NCBI GenBank assembly: GCA_033283335.1
Contig: JAWMQP010000013.1
Location: forward strand, 48,236-112,235
Length of the DNA: 64,000 nt
Source of the DNA: Pseudomaricurvus sp033283335
Lineage (GTDB): Bacteria > Pseudomonadota > Gammaproteobacteria > Pseudomonadales > Cellvibrionaceae
Direction of reading: 5' to 3'
Within the stretch, counting starts at the first letter, position 1. Each line of letters starts with the position of its first letter. This document shows positions 16,644 to 24,612 of this stretch, in pieces. The notes under the pieces were generated by a model that was not told the origin of the DNA, ran no database searches, and saw only the letters and a list, made by a program, of their open reading frames with translations. A program made the translations under genes and the position numbers.

Positions 16644-17864
16644 TTAGCGCGAATCGTCCATAACAATCGTGACTGGGGTTGGCCCTCGCAACGGCAGAAT
16701 GCTGTAGCGCAACGGTACGCTGTCGTCGGAGCGATAACCGGACACCCGATCCAGCAAGCCGTTGACTGCCATGGACACTTCCAGCCGGGCCAGATTGACC
16801 CCAAGGCAGTTGTGCAAACCTATGCCAAAACCAAGGTTGGGTTGTGCAGAGCGAAAGGGGTCAAACCTGTCGGGATTGGGGTAACGAGCCGGATCCCGAT
16901 TGGCGCAGGCCAGCACACAAGTCACCTCATCGCCGTCCTCCAGAGTCACCCCTTGCACTTCCACAGGTCCACCTCGAACGCGCCGCGGCAATGTCCCCAC
17001 CACCCCCTGCCAGCGCAACACTTCCTCATTGGCGGCTGCCACCAGAGACCGATCAGTTTTCAGTTGCCGCTGAATGTGCGGGAATTGCGCGTAAGACAGG
17101 AAAGCATGGTCCAGCCACTTGGCGGTGGTTTCATTGCCCGCGAACAACAGCTGCCGCAGGTTCTGCACCAGGGCATCGTCACTCAGTCCACGTGCCCCCT
17201 CCGCGTTCACCAGCCGACTGATGAGATCTTCACCGGAGGATCGGCGCCGCTGCTGCAACAATTGCAGAAGAAAATCCGCCAGCGACGACTTGGCGATTTC
17301 CCGCTCGGCCACAATCGCCTGACGGCTCGTTTCATTAACAAAGGTGGTACTGCCACTGGCCAGAGCATCACTCCAGCGCACCACATCGGCCAGGGCGTTT
17401 TCCGGAACCCCCATCAACAGGGCAATCACCAGGGTTGGCAATGGACGACACAGGGCTTCAGACACATTCACCGCTGCACCGTCCTGCAACGCTTCCGCCA
17501 CCGGTGCGAGTAATCTATCGACGATGGCAGAGATCTGGGGACTCCACGACTGAATACTGCCGGGACGGAACACCTCGGCCCAGACATTGCGCAACTGGTG
17601 ATGGCGAGATCGGTCGTCCATGGCGATAAACGCCTCGGCACCGAACAGGTCCTCAACCACCGTGCCCTCCACGGTGAAGCGGGTAAAATCCAAGGCTACC
17701 TGGCGTACGGCTCGGTCACTGGTGATTAACCAGCGACGATGCAGCTCATGCCATACCACCGACCCTTGCTCCTGTAAGGCTCGCAACTGCGGCCAGGGGT
17801 CCTGGGCCAGCTGTGCGCAGAACAGATCCAATTGAGTGGTTGCCATCAGGCTGTGGTCGTCCAT
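16644..17864 (-). CDS. Cytochrome P450 (class I bacterial type)
   Basis: 406 residues. I-helix LLFAGNETTAKW (about 238), ExxR as NEEVLRW, heme loop FGIGLHNCLG with cysteine ligand near 352. The family cannot be fixed by eye. It differs clearly from the CYP108-like and CYP125-like proteins of the window, for example in the VRGGPVEVQGVTLEDGDEV segment. It sits 14 bases behind the MFS gene and 16 bases before the alpha-hydroxy-acid oxidase, which suggests uptake, hydroxylation and further oxidation of one compound. No ferredoxin partner gene is nearby. Confidence 0.9.
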   Translation of the reverse strand: MDDHSLMATTQLDLFCAQLAQDPWPQLRALQEQGSVVWHELHRRWLITSDRAVRQVALDFTRFTVEGTVVEDLFGAEAFIAMDDRSRHHQLRNVWAEVFRPGSIQSWSPQISAIVDRLLAPVAEALQDGAAVNVSEALCRPLPTLVIALLMGVPENALADVVRWSDALASGSTTFVNETSRQAIVAEREIAKSSLADFLLQLLQQRRRSSGEDLISRLVNAEGARGLSDDALVQNLRQLLFAGNETTAKWLDHAFLSYAQFPHIQRQLKTDRSLVAAANEEVLRWQGVVGTLPRRVRGGPVEVQGVTLEDGDEVTCVLACANRDPARYPNPDRFDPFRSAQPNLGFGIGLHNCLGVNLARLEVSMAVNGLLDRVSGYRSDDSVPLRYSILPLRGPTPVTIVMDDSR

Positions 17865-17878
17865 GCTAGGCCCTAGGT

Positions 17879-19261
17879 TCAGTCGGGTTTTATACCGGGT
17901 AAGAATTGCGGGTCCGGAGCAACCGACTCGACGGGTTTGGCTTCAGCCGGCTTATGGGAAACAGCCTCGGACCGGGAAAAATCGGGATAAGCACCCATTG
18001 AGAACAACGCCACCGAGGCAATCAACAGCAGCGGGATATACGCCCACAGGGCACCGTCATAGGAACCGGTTACATCGTAGATATAACTCACCCCTAATGG
18101 CCCCAGACCGTTGGCAATGCTCCACAAACTGACGATGGTGCCAAAGATCACCCCGTAACATCGCATGCCAAAATGACGGGTTGCCAGATAGGCCACCACA
18201 TCCAATTCGGCCCCAAGTGCAAGCCCCAGGACAATCACGGCCAGCACACAGATAACCACCGAATCGGCGGCAAAAATAAAACACAGGCAGGAAATAATCG
18301 GGGCCAGCACCACCAGGCCGCCAATCACATTGCCATTCAGGCGGTCCAGCAAATGACCGGTAAACAAACGACCAATAATGGACGTAATACCCACCAGGCC
18401 GGCAATGGTCGCCGCCATCTCCCGGGAGAAACCCTTTGAGCTCATGATCGGAACCAGATTCATGACAAACGAAACAATCGCCAGGGTTACCGTAAAGGCT
18501 GCAAGGGCAAGTTTGAAAAACCGCCAAGACAATAAAGCCTCTCGAACCGTTAAACCGGGCAAGGCTTCGACGTCAGTGCGGGGAAATGTGGGGGTTTGGC
18601 TGTGTGAATCCTGCCGTTGCTTGCGCAAACGAAGACGTTGGTTATCCTTTGCGCTGGTGAGGCAGCAGTAGGCAATTGGTAACAACAAGAGAGCGCACAA
18701 TACTGCCAGCGCCACATAGCCCCCTCGCCAACCAAAGGTGTCAATCAGGTAGCTGGTCAGCAGCGGCAAGGTGGCAGAACCGAGGCCGGTACCACACAGG
18801 GTAACCGCCAGCGCCAGGCCGCGGCCTTTGCTAAACAGGCTGGACACTGACGCCGTCCAGACGGTGGGCTTGGTCAACAAGCCACCCACCGCCAGCCCCA
18901 TCCACAACCCCCACCAGGTGACAATATTGGCGGTGGCCAGCGACAAAGAAGCCAGACAAAGGCAGTAACAAACGATGCCAATCAACCCCAGTCGTCGGGG
19001 ACCAAAGCGGTCAATCAGAGCTCCGACAAACGGGGCCAGGCTGGCGCCTATCAGGGTCAGCAGCGTAAAGCCAAACATGATCTGCGATCGTGTCCAGCCA
19101 AATTCCAATTCGAGCGGAGCAATAAACAGTCCAGCGGAATAGATATGGACGGTGTTTAACGTCATGCCCAGTATCCCAACCAGCACCACCGGCCAGAAAC
19201 TGCGCCATTCCTGGCTCGCGGAAGCGTTTATAGTCTGTGCACTCGGGCTTGGGATCGACAT
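17879..19261 (-). CDS. MFS transporter
   Basis: 460 residues with about twelve hydrophobic segments. The first covers about residues 20-40 (FWPVVLVGILGMTLN) and the cytoplasmic loop 2-3 motif is GALIDRFGPRRLG. It resembles monocarboxylate/oxalate-type MFS permeases. The C-terminus is hydrophilic (last about 35 residues). First gene of the MFS-P450-oxidase operon. It is divergent from the DUF35 operon at 19533, and operator 3 lies in the shared 271-base gap. Probably imports an organic acid used by this block. Confidence 0.88.
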   Translation of the reverse strand: MSIPSPSAQTINASASQEWRSFWPVVLVGILGMTLNTVHIYSAGLFIAPLELEFGWTRSQIMFGFTLLTLIGASLAPFVGALIDRFGPRRLGLIGIVCYCLCLASLSLATANIVTWWGLWMGLAVGGLLTKPTVWTASVSSLFSKGRGLALAVTLCGTGLGSATLPLLTSYLIDTFGWRGGYVALAVLCALLLLPIAYCCLTSAKDNQRLRLRKQRQDSHSQTPTFPRTDVEALPGLTVREALLSWRFFKLALAAFTVTLAIVSFVMNLVPIMSSKGFSREMAATIAGLVGITSIIGRLFTGHLLDRLNGNVIGGLVVLAPIISCLCFIFAADSVVICVLAVIVLGLALGAELDVVAYLATRHFGMRCYGVIFGTIVSLWSIANGLGPLGVSYIYDVTGSYDGALWAYIPLLLIASVALFSMGAYPDFSRSEAVSHKPAEAKPVESVAPDPQFLPGIKPD

Positions 19262-19387
19262 AGAAGAGCTTACCTTTGCGGGCGTTATCGTTGTTATAGG
19301 CCAAGCTTAAAATCGGATGTCACATTCCGCAAGCTATAATTGACACTCCGTCTGTTATTTCAGAGCCCACTTTTCACTAACTGTGCA

Positions 19388-19414
19388 ATTTCGAAAATGT
19401 ATCATTTCGAAACC
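19388..19414. promoter_or_regulatory. Operator 3 (ATTTCGAAA-N8-TTTCGAAACC)
   Basis: In the divergent gap between the MFS operon and the DUF35 operon. ATTTCGAAA at 19388-19396, eight bases, TTTCGAAACC at 19405-19414. Identical left half to operator 1 and identical spacing to operators 1 and 2. Confidence 0.68.
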
Positions 19415-19462
19415 TATTGTTTTCTTGCACAAGACCTGAGATGATCCATATTATAAATATAA

Positions 19463-19477
19463 CTGTCTAGGCGTCAG
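19463..19477. promoter_or_regulatory. TGAC-N5-GTCA-type palindrome upstream of the DUF35 operon
   Basis: CTGTC-TAGGC-GTCAG, extended to AACTG-N9-CAGTT. It lies 55 bases before ATG 19533, next to a TATATA -10-like run at 19481-19486, and 49 bases from operator 3. Confidence 0.5.
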
Positions 19478-19532
19478 TTTTATATATGCAATGCCGAAAC
19501 CTCGATGCCACAGGTTCAAGGAGCCTCATACC

Positions 19533-19943
19533 ATGAGCACCCGACCCCGGGCTTTGCCCAAGCCAACCCCCGAATCCCAGCATTTCTGGGATGGCTGTAA
19601 GGCAGGCGAATTACGACTGCAACGCTGCTGCTCCTGTAAAGCATCCTATTTCCCACCGCGTCCGTTTTGCCCCCATTGTGGGCATCGAGAAGTGGAGGTT
19701 TATGCCGCCAGCGGTCGGGCGACGCTCTACTCTTACATCATCAACCACCGACCCCGCCCGGACATGGGCAGTGAACCTCATTCCATCGCCGTGGTCACCC
19801 TGGCCGAAGGGCCGCGCATGATGACCAACATCGTCGGTTGCCCCCAGACCCCGGAGGCCCTGCAACTGGACATGGCTCTGCAGGTAACGTTCGAACCGCA
19901 GAACGACGATATTAGTCTTCCTTTCTTTACCCCGGTGGAGTAA
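19533..19943 (+). CDS. DUF35 OB-fold/zinc-ribbon acyl-CoA-binding protein
   Basis: 136 residues from ATG 19533. AAGGAG lies nine bases upstream, and an in-frame upstream ATG at 19491 has no ribosome site. The rubredoxin-like zinc ribbon has Cys32, Cys35, Cys46 and Cys49 (CCSCK ... PPRPFCPHCG). An OB-fold follows, with TLYSYIINHRP. Such proteins pair with thiolase-like lipid-transfer proteins. In sterol side-chain catabolism DUF35 and Ltp2-type proteins form retro-aldolases; elsewhere they support thiolase or HMG-CoA synthase-like reactions. The thiolase-like gene starts four bases after the stop, which strongly supports a complex. Confidence 0.9.
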   Translation: MSTRPRALPKPTPESQHFWDGCKAGELRLQRCCSCKASYFPPRPFCPHCGHREVEVYAASGRATLYSYIINHRPRPDMGSEPHSIAVVTLAEGPRMMTNIVGCPQTPEALQLDMALQVTFEPQNDDISLPFFTPVE

Positions 19944-19947
19944 GCGC

Positions 19948-21096
19948 ATGTCCCTGAAACCCAATAGCATCGCTGTGGTGGGAGCAGCGGAAACCACCGA
20001 GATGGGTGTAATTTCCAATGTCTCCACGCTTGGATTGCATCTGGATGCCGCACTCAACGCCCTCGCCGATGCCGGCCTGAAGCCACAGGATATTGACGGC
20101 ATCGCCTGTGCTGGGGAACACCCTTGGAATGTCTCCACCATGCTCGGCATCACCCCGAAATGGGTCGATGGCACCAACGTCGGCGGTTGCTCCTTTATGC
20201 TGCACCTGCGTCACGCAGCCGCCGCTATCGAAGCGGGATTTTGCTCCACGGTATTGATTACCCACGGTGAATCCGGTCGCTCCCAGATCGCCCCTCCCAC
20301 CTATGCGCCTGCCCCTGCCAGTTTGTTTGGTCAGTGGGAAGTGCCCTACGGCGTCAGCATTCCTGCCACCATGTTTACCATACCGGTGCTGCGATATTTA
20401 AAAGAGACCGGTGCCGATGTTGAAGATCTGGCCCGGGTCGCCGTGGTACAGCGGGAGTGGGCAGCGAAAAACCCACGGGCCTTTGCCAAGGAACCGATCA
20501 CCGTCGACGATGTGATGAACTCGAAGATGGTGGCCTATCCCTATCGCAAGTTGATGTGCTGCCTGGTCACCGACGGCGGTGGCGCACTGATTGTAACCAA
20601 GGCGGATCGGGCCCGGGACTTCCCCACCAAACCCGTGTATGTCATGGGCACCGGCGAGGCCGTCGAATGTGTCAGTATCAGCATGATGCAGGACTTCACC
20701 AGTTCCAAAGCTTTTCGCCTGTCCGGTCAGCAGGCTTTTGCCAGCGCGGGCATCACCCACGCCGATGTCGATCACTTGATGGTCTACGATGCCTTTGCCC
20801 ACCTCCCCCTGTACGGTCTGGAAGATCTGGGCTTTTGCGACAAAGGTGAGGCCAAGGACTTTTTCCGCGAACGCCGCACGGCCCCTGGTGGTGAGCTACC
20901 TATGAACACCAATGGTGGCGGGCTTTCTTATATGCACTCGGGTATGTATGGCATGTACGCCCTGCAGGAAAGTATTCGCCAGATGCGTGGGGTGGCACCC
21001 GCACAGGTAGAAGGTGCAACGATTTCCGTCTGTCATGGCGTGGGCAATATGTTCAGTGCCGCCGGCACCATCATTTTCACTAACGATCCCAGCTGA
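19948..21096 (+). CDS. Thiolase-fold lipid-transfer-type protein, probable aldolase/thiolase partner of DUF35
   Basis: 382 residues. Thiolase fold of the SCP-x/Ltp group: GVISNVSTLGLHLDAAL at the start, the nucleophile-loop region VGGCSFMLHLRHAA (about 71-84), NTNGGGLSYMHSG (about 310-322) with the family histidine, and SVCHGVGNMFSAAG near the end. The canonical thiolase nucleophile context (CASG) is absent, as in Ltp2-like aldolases, though a cysteine is nearby, so thiolase or retro-aldol activity cannot be separated by eye. Linked to the DUF35 gene by a four-base gap. It would cleave the C-C bond of a hydroxyacyl- or ketoacyl-CoA. Confidence 0.82.
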   Translation: MSLKPNSIAVVGAAETTEMGVISNVSTLGLHLDAALNALADAGLKPQDIDGIACAGEHPWNVSTMLGITPKWVDGTNVGGCSFMLHLRHAAAAIEAGFCSTVLITHGESGRSQIAPPTYAPAPASLFGQWEVPYGVSIPATMFTIPVLRYLKETGADVEDLARVAVVQREWAAKNPRAFAKEPITVDDVMNSKMVAYPYRKLMCCLVTDGGGALIVTKADRARDFPTKPVYVMGTGEAVECVSISMMQDFTSSKAFRLSGQQAFASAGITHADVDHLMVYDAFAHLPLYGLEDLGFCDKGEAKDFFRERRTAPGGELPMNTNGGGLSYMHSGMYGMYALQESIRQMRGVAPAQVEGATISVCHGVGNMFSAAGTIIFTNDPS

Positions 21097-21118
21097 GGGA
21101 ATGGCAGGATAACGCAAC

Positions 21119-22660
21119 ATGTACCCAGGTTTATATGCCGAAACCCAGCCCGATAAGCTCGCCATTATTCATCCGGCATCGGGCACGCAAGTGACCTATC
21201 GTGAACTCAACGAGCGCTCCAACCAGCTCGCCCACTTACTGTATCAGCACGGTTTGCGACCGGGCGATCATGTGGCCCTGTTTCTAGAAAACCATCCTGT
21301 ATTTCTGGAAGTGGCTTGGGCCTGCCTGCGCTCCGGTTTATATTTCACCCCCATTAACCGTCACTTGTCCGCCCCAGAAGCGGCTTACATTGTGAATGAC
21401 TGCGATGCCTCTGTACTGTTGGCTTCCGCCTCTTTAAGTCAGTCTGCAGCATTGGGTCAACAGTCACCGGGTTGCACATTAAAACTGGCGATTGGAAGTA
21501 GCATTGGAGGCTTCACCAGTTACAGCGACGCTGTGGAGACGCAACCCACTCACAACCTCGCTGATGAACAGTTGGGCACCGTGATGCTGTATTCCTCCGG
21601 TACCACCGGCCGACCCAAGGGCATCCTACGGCCCCGCCCTGCTGGTAAACCGGTTGATGGCAATCCGGCCATGATCGGTGCCGCAAAGATGTTCAATATG
21701 GATGCGGACACGGTCTATCTGGCTCCGGCGCCCATGTACCACAGTGCGCCATTGGGTTACAGCAATGCCACCATTCTTTGCGGTGGAACTGTGGTGATGA
21801 TGGACAAGTTTGAGCCGGAATTGGCCTTGCAGTTGATCGAGCGCTACCGGGTCACCCACAGTCAGTGGGTACCTACCATGTTTATTCGTATGCTGAAGTT
21901 ACCGCAGGCGGTGAGGGAGCGTTACGACGTGTCCAGTCAGCGGCACGCCATCCATGCCTCAGCCCCTTGCCCACGCGACGTCAAACAAAAGATGATTGAC
22001 TGGTGGGGGCCCATTATCGACGAATACTATTCCTCGACCGAAGCGGTTGGCTATGCCCGTATTTCCAGCGAGGAATGGCTGACTCATCCCGGTTCGGTGG
22101 GACGCTCCATCGGCAAGCCATTCCATATCTGCGACGACGAAGGAAACGAATTACCGCCTGGCGAGGCCGGCTTGATCTATGCGGAAATGACGCCCGGCAG
22201 CGAGATCCGGTACCACAAGGACAACGAAAAAACCGATTCCGCCCTGCACCCGGTGCACCGTCACTGGTTGTGTGTCGGCGACCTGGGCTATCTTGACGAC
22301 GAAGGCTATCTGTACCTCACCGATCGCAAGTCGTTCATGATCATTTCCGGCGGCGTCAATATTTACCCGCAACAGATTGAAGACACACTGGCCCTGCACC
22401 CCAAACTAGAAGACGTAGCCGTGATCGGGGTTCCTAACGAGGACCTGGGAGAAGAGGCTAAAGCGGTGATTCAGTTGGCCCCCGGGGTCACCCCCAGTAG
22501 AGAACTGGAAGAGGAATTCAAAGGCTTTGTGGGAGCTCGACTTGGCAAGCAACTGATGCCGCGCTCCATTGATTTTGTCGAACAGTTGCCGCGCATGCCC
22601 ACCGGCAAACTCAACAAGAAAAGCCTGCGAGACCAATACTGGCTCAATCACACGCCCTGA
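21119..22660 (+). CDS. Acyl-CoA synthetase (AMP-forming, FadD-like)
   Basis: 513 residues. P-loop A3 motif LYSSGTTGRPKG (about 157-168), YYSSTEAVGYA near 300, the A8 hinge YLTDRKSFMIISGG, and the C-terminal catalytic lysine in PTGKLNKK. It activates a carboxylic acid to its CoA thioester with ATP. Third gene in the operon beginning at 19533, between the aldolase pair and the MaoC hydratase. It most likely loads the carboxylate produced by P450/ADH/ALDH oxidation. The residues around PMYHSAPLGYSN resemble synthetases acting on bulky, non-linear acids, but specificity is inference. Confidence 0.92.
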   Translation: MYPGLYAETQPDKLAIIHPASGTQVTYRELNERSNQLAHLLYQHGLRPGDHVALFLENHPVFLEVAWACLRSGLYFTPINRHLSAPEAAYIVNDCDASVLLASASLSQSAALGQQSPGCTLKLAIGSSIGGFTSYSDAVETQPTHNLADEQLGTVMLYSSGTTGRPKGILRPRPAGKPVDGNPAMIGAAKMFNMDADTVYLAPAPMYHSAPLGYSNATILCGGTVVMMDKFEPELALQLIERYRVTHSQWVPTMFIRMLKLPQAVRERYDVSSQRHAIHASAPCPRDVKQKMIDWWGPIIDEYYSSTEAVGYARISSEEWLTHPGSVGRSIGKPFHICDDEGNELPPGEAGLIYAEMTPGSEIRYHKDNEKTDSALHPVHRHWLCVGDLGYLDDEGYLYLTDRKSFMIISGGVNIYPQQIEDTLALHPKLEDVAVIGVPNEDLGEEAKAVIQLAPGVTPSRELEEEFKGFVGARLGKQLMPRSIDFVEQLPRMPTGKLNKKSLRDQYWLNHTP

Positions 22661-22689
22661 TACCAGCCCTGAGAAATAAGAGAATAACC

Positions 22690-23547
22690 ATGCCGTTTAA
22701 CTACGAAGAAGTCATCGACCGTCGCGCCGACGACATCCCGTTTCGCTACACCGATACCCAGATGCTGCTCTACAACCTGAGCATCGGTATGGGACGCGAT
22801 CCGGCCGACGCTAATGAACTGCCCTTCGTGTTTGAAGGGTCAGGGCTGAAAGTGGTGCCTTCCGCAGCCGCAGTACTTGGCGGTGGTGGCGCCAATTTGT
22901 TGAAAGGCGTTAACCTCAACTGGACCAAGCTGTTGCACGGTGAACAACGCCTGCGCATTCACCGGCCATTGCCGCCCAGCGCTGAATTAATGGGCACAAC
23001 GTATTTCTCTGAAATCGTCGATAAGGGCACCGACAAGGGCGCTATCCTGACCCTGACCATGGACGTCAAACTGGCCAGCGGCGAACCACTCTACAGTATG
23101 GATAACGTGATTTTTTGCCGCGGCGACGGCGGCTGTGGTGGCCCCAGCAGCTCCAACGTCAGTCCGCACACCATTCCAGACAGAGCCCCCGATCTGGTAC
23201 ACGAGACCAGCACTCGACCTGATCAGGCATTACTCTATCGCTTGAATGGCGACCGCAATCCGCTGCACGCCGATCCGGCCTTTGCCCACAAGGCCGGGTT
23301 TGAAAAACCGATTCTGCATGGCCTGTGCAGCTACGGTATTGCCTGTCGCGCCGTGCTGGCGAGTGTCTGTGACTACCAACCGGAGCGCATGCAGCGGTTC
23401 GACGTGCGTATGACCTCACCGGTGTTTCCAGGCGAAACCATCCTTACCGACATCTGGGTTGACGACAACATAGTCTCATTCCGCTGTCGGGTGAAAGAAC
23501 GTGACGTTACCCTGATTAACAATGGCCGCTGTGACATCAGCCGCTAA
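22690..23547 (+). CDS. MaoC-like (R)-enoyl-CoA hydratase, double hotdog
   Basis: 285 residues, the size of the peroxisomal hydratase-2 type. The N-terminal half is a degenerate hotdog and the C-terminal half has the hydratase-2 signature GDRNPLHADP (187-196). Asp188 and His193 are the catalytic pair, followed by AGFEKPILHGLCSYG. It hydrates an enoyl-CoA to the 3-hydroxyacyl-CoA. The gene lies between the acyl-CoA synthetase and an MFE-2-like dehydrogenase, so together they reproduce the two activities of a multifunctional enzyme 2. No acyl-CoA dehydrogenase is in the window, so the enoyl-CoA must form elsewhere or the substrate is already unsaturated. Confidence 0.92.
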   Translation: MPFNYEEVIDRRADDIPFRYTDTQMLLYNLSIGMGRDPADANELPFVFEGSGLKVVPSAAAVLGGGGANLLKGVNLNWTKLLHGEQRLRIHRPLPPSAELMGTTYFSEIVDKGTDKGAILTLTMDVKLASGEPLYSMDNVIFCRGDGGCGGPSSSNVSPHTIPDRAPDLVHETSTRPDQALLYRLNGDRNPLHADPAFAHKAGFEKPILHGLCSYGIACRAVLASVCDYQPERMQRFDVRMTSPVFPGETILTDIWVDDNIVSFRCRVKERDVTLINNGRCDISR

Positions 23548-23598
23548 AAAACTGAATAGCAAAAGAACCAAATAAAAGACGTACCGAACAGAGGAACT

Positions 23599-24540
23599 AT
23601 GAAAATGACCGATAATATCTCTGATAACCCCGTTGCTATTGTCACCGGTGCCGGTCGCGGCCTCGGTCGTGAACACGCTCTGGCATTGGCCAAAGCCGGC
23701 TATAACCTTGTCATCAACGATCTCGGTGCCTCTAACGATGGCAGTGGGGCTGATGTATCACCGGCAGCCAGTGTTGTCGCCGAAGTAAAAGCGCTGGGGC
23801 GGGAAGCGATTGTGGACGGCTCTGATGTCTCCGACTGGCAGGCGGCAGGCACGTTGATTCAGAAAGCCGTAGACACCTTTGGACGTCTGGATGCCCTGGT
23901 CAATAACGCCGGTATTCTGCGTGACCGCACCATTGCCAACATGTCCGAAGAGGATTGGGATCTTTCCGTCGCCGTCAACCTCAAGGGTACAGCCTCCACC
24001 ATGCACCACGCCTCTGCCTATTGGCGTAACCTGAGCAAAGCCACGGGTGCGCCCGTCAATGCTGCCATTATTAATACCACCTCAGCATCCGGTCTCTACT
24101 CCGGTACCGGTCAGTCCAACTATGTCGCCGCCAAGGCGGGTGTTGCCGCCATGAGTATTGTGGCGGCACGGGAGCTGGCTCGCTACGGTGTACGCGTGAA
24201 CGTGCTGGCACCCGCAGCCGTCACCCGCCTGACCGAAGGCGTCATGTCCAGCGAGGAACTGAAAACCAAACTTCAACCGGCGTTTGTCGCACCTCTGGTG
24301 GTCTATCTGCTCAGTGACCAAGCCAGTGACATCAGTGGCCGCGTGTTTGAAATGGGCGGCGGCGCAGTGGCTACCGTCGATATGCCCATGCCGCGCGAGA
24401 CAATCCGCATTGAAGGTGGATTGTGGACAACAGAGCAGTTGGCTCAAACTATACCCTCACTGCTGGAAAACATGGACGAACCCATGAACCCGATGGTGGC
24501 CATGCAGCGCATGATGAAAGCACCATTACTGGAACCCTGA
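23599..24540 (+). CDS. SDR, MFE-2/17-beta-HSD4-like 3-hydroxyacyl-CoA dehydrogenase
   Basis: 313 residues. Cofactor motif TGAGRGLG (16-23), an acidic residue after strand two (VINDLG), NNAG at 102-105, and the active site NTTSASG ... Tyr175-x-x-x-Lys179 (NYVAAKAG). The N-terminal region closely follows the dehydrogenase part of peroxisomal MFE-2, and the tail beyond residue 250 is longer than in minimal SDRs. Likely oxidises the (R)-3-hydroxyacyl-CoA made by the preceding MaoC protein. Start ATG 23599 has GAGG about six bases upstream; ATG 23605 is an alternative. The stop codon lies inside a 16-base tandem duplication. Confidence 0.9.
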   Translation: MKMTDNISDNPVAIVTGAGRGLGREHALALAKAGYNLVINDLGASNDGSGADVSPAASVVAEVKALGREAIVDGSDVSDWQAAGTLIQKAVDTFGRLDALVNNAGILRDRTIANMSEEDWDLSVAVNLKGTASTMHHASAYWRNLSKATGAPVNAAIINTTSASGLYSGTGQSNYVAAKAGVAAMSIVAARELARYGVRVNVLAPAAVTRLTEGVMSSEELKTKLQPAFVAPLVVYLLSDQASDISGRVFEMGGGAVATVDMPMPRETIRIEGGLWTTEQLAQTIPSLLENMDEPMNPMVAMQRMMKAPLLEP

Positions 24541-24575
24541 ACTAGACAACCCCTGAACTGGACAACCCCTGATAG
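24536..24575. repeat. Tandem 16-base repeat across a stop codon
   Basis: CCTGAACTAGACAACC (24536-24551), CCTGAACTGGACAACC (24552-24567), then CCTGATAG. One mismatch between the full units. The first unit contains the TGA stop of the SDR gene. Sits in the 72-base gap before the next P450. Confidence 0.85.
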
Positions 24576-24612
24576 TTGGTCCGAAAAGAACGATGTGCAA
24601 GGAAGATGACTC

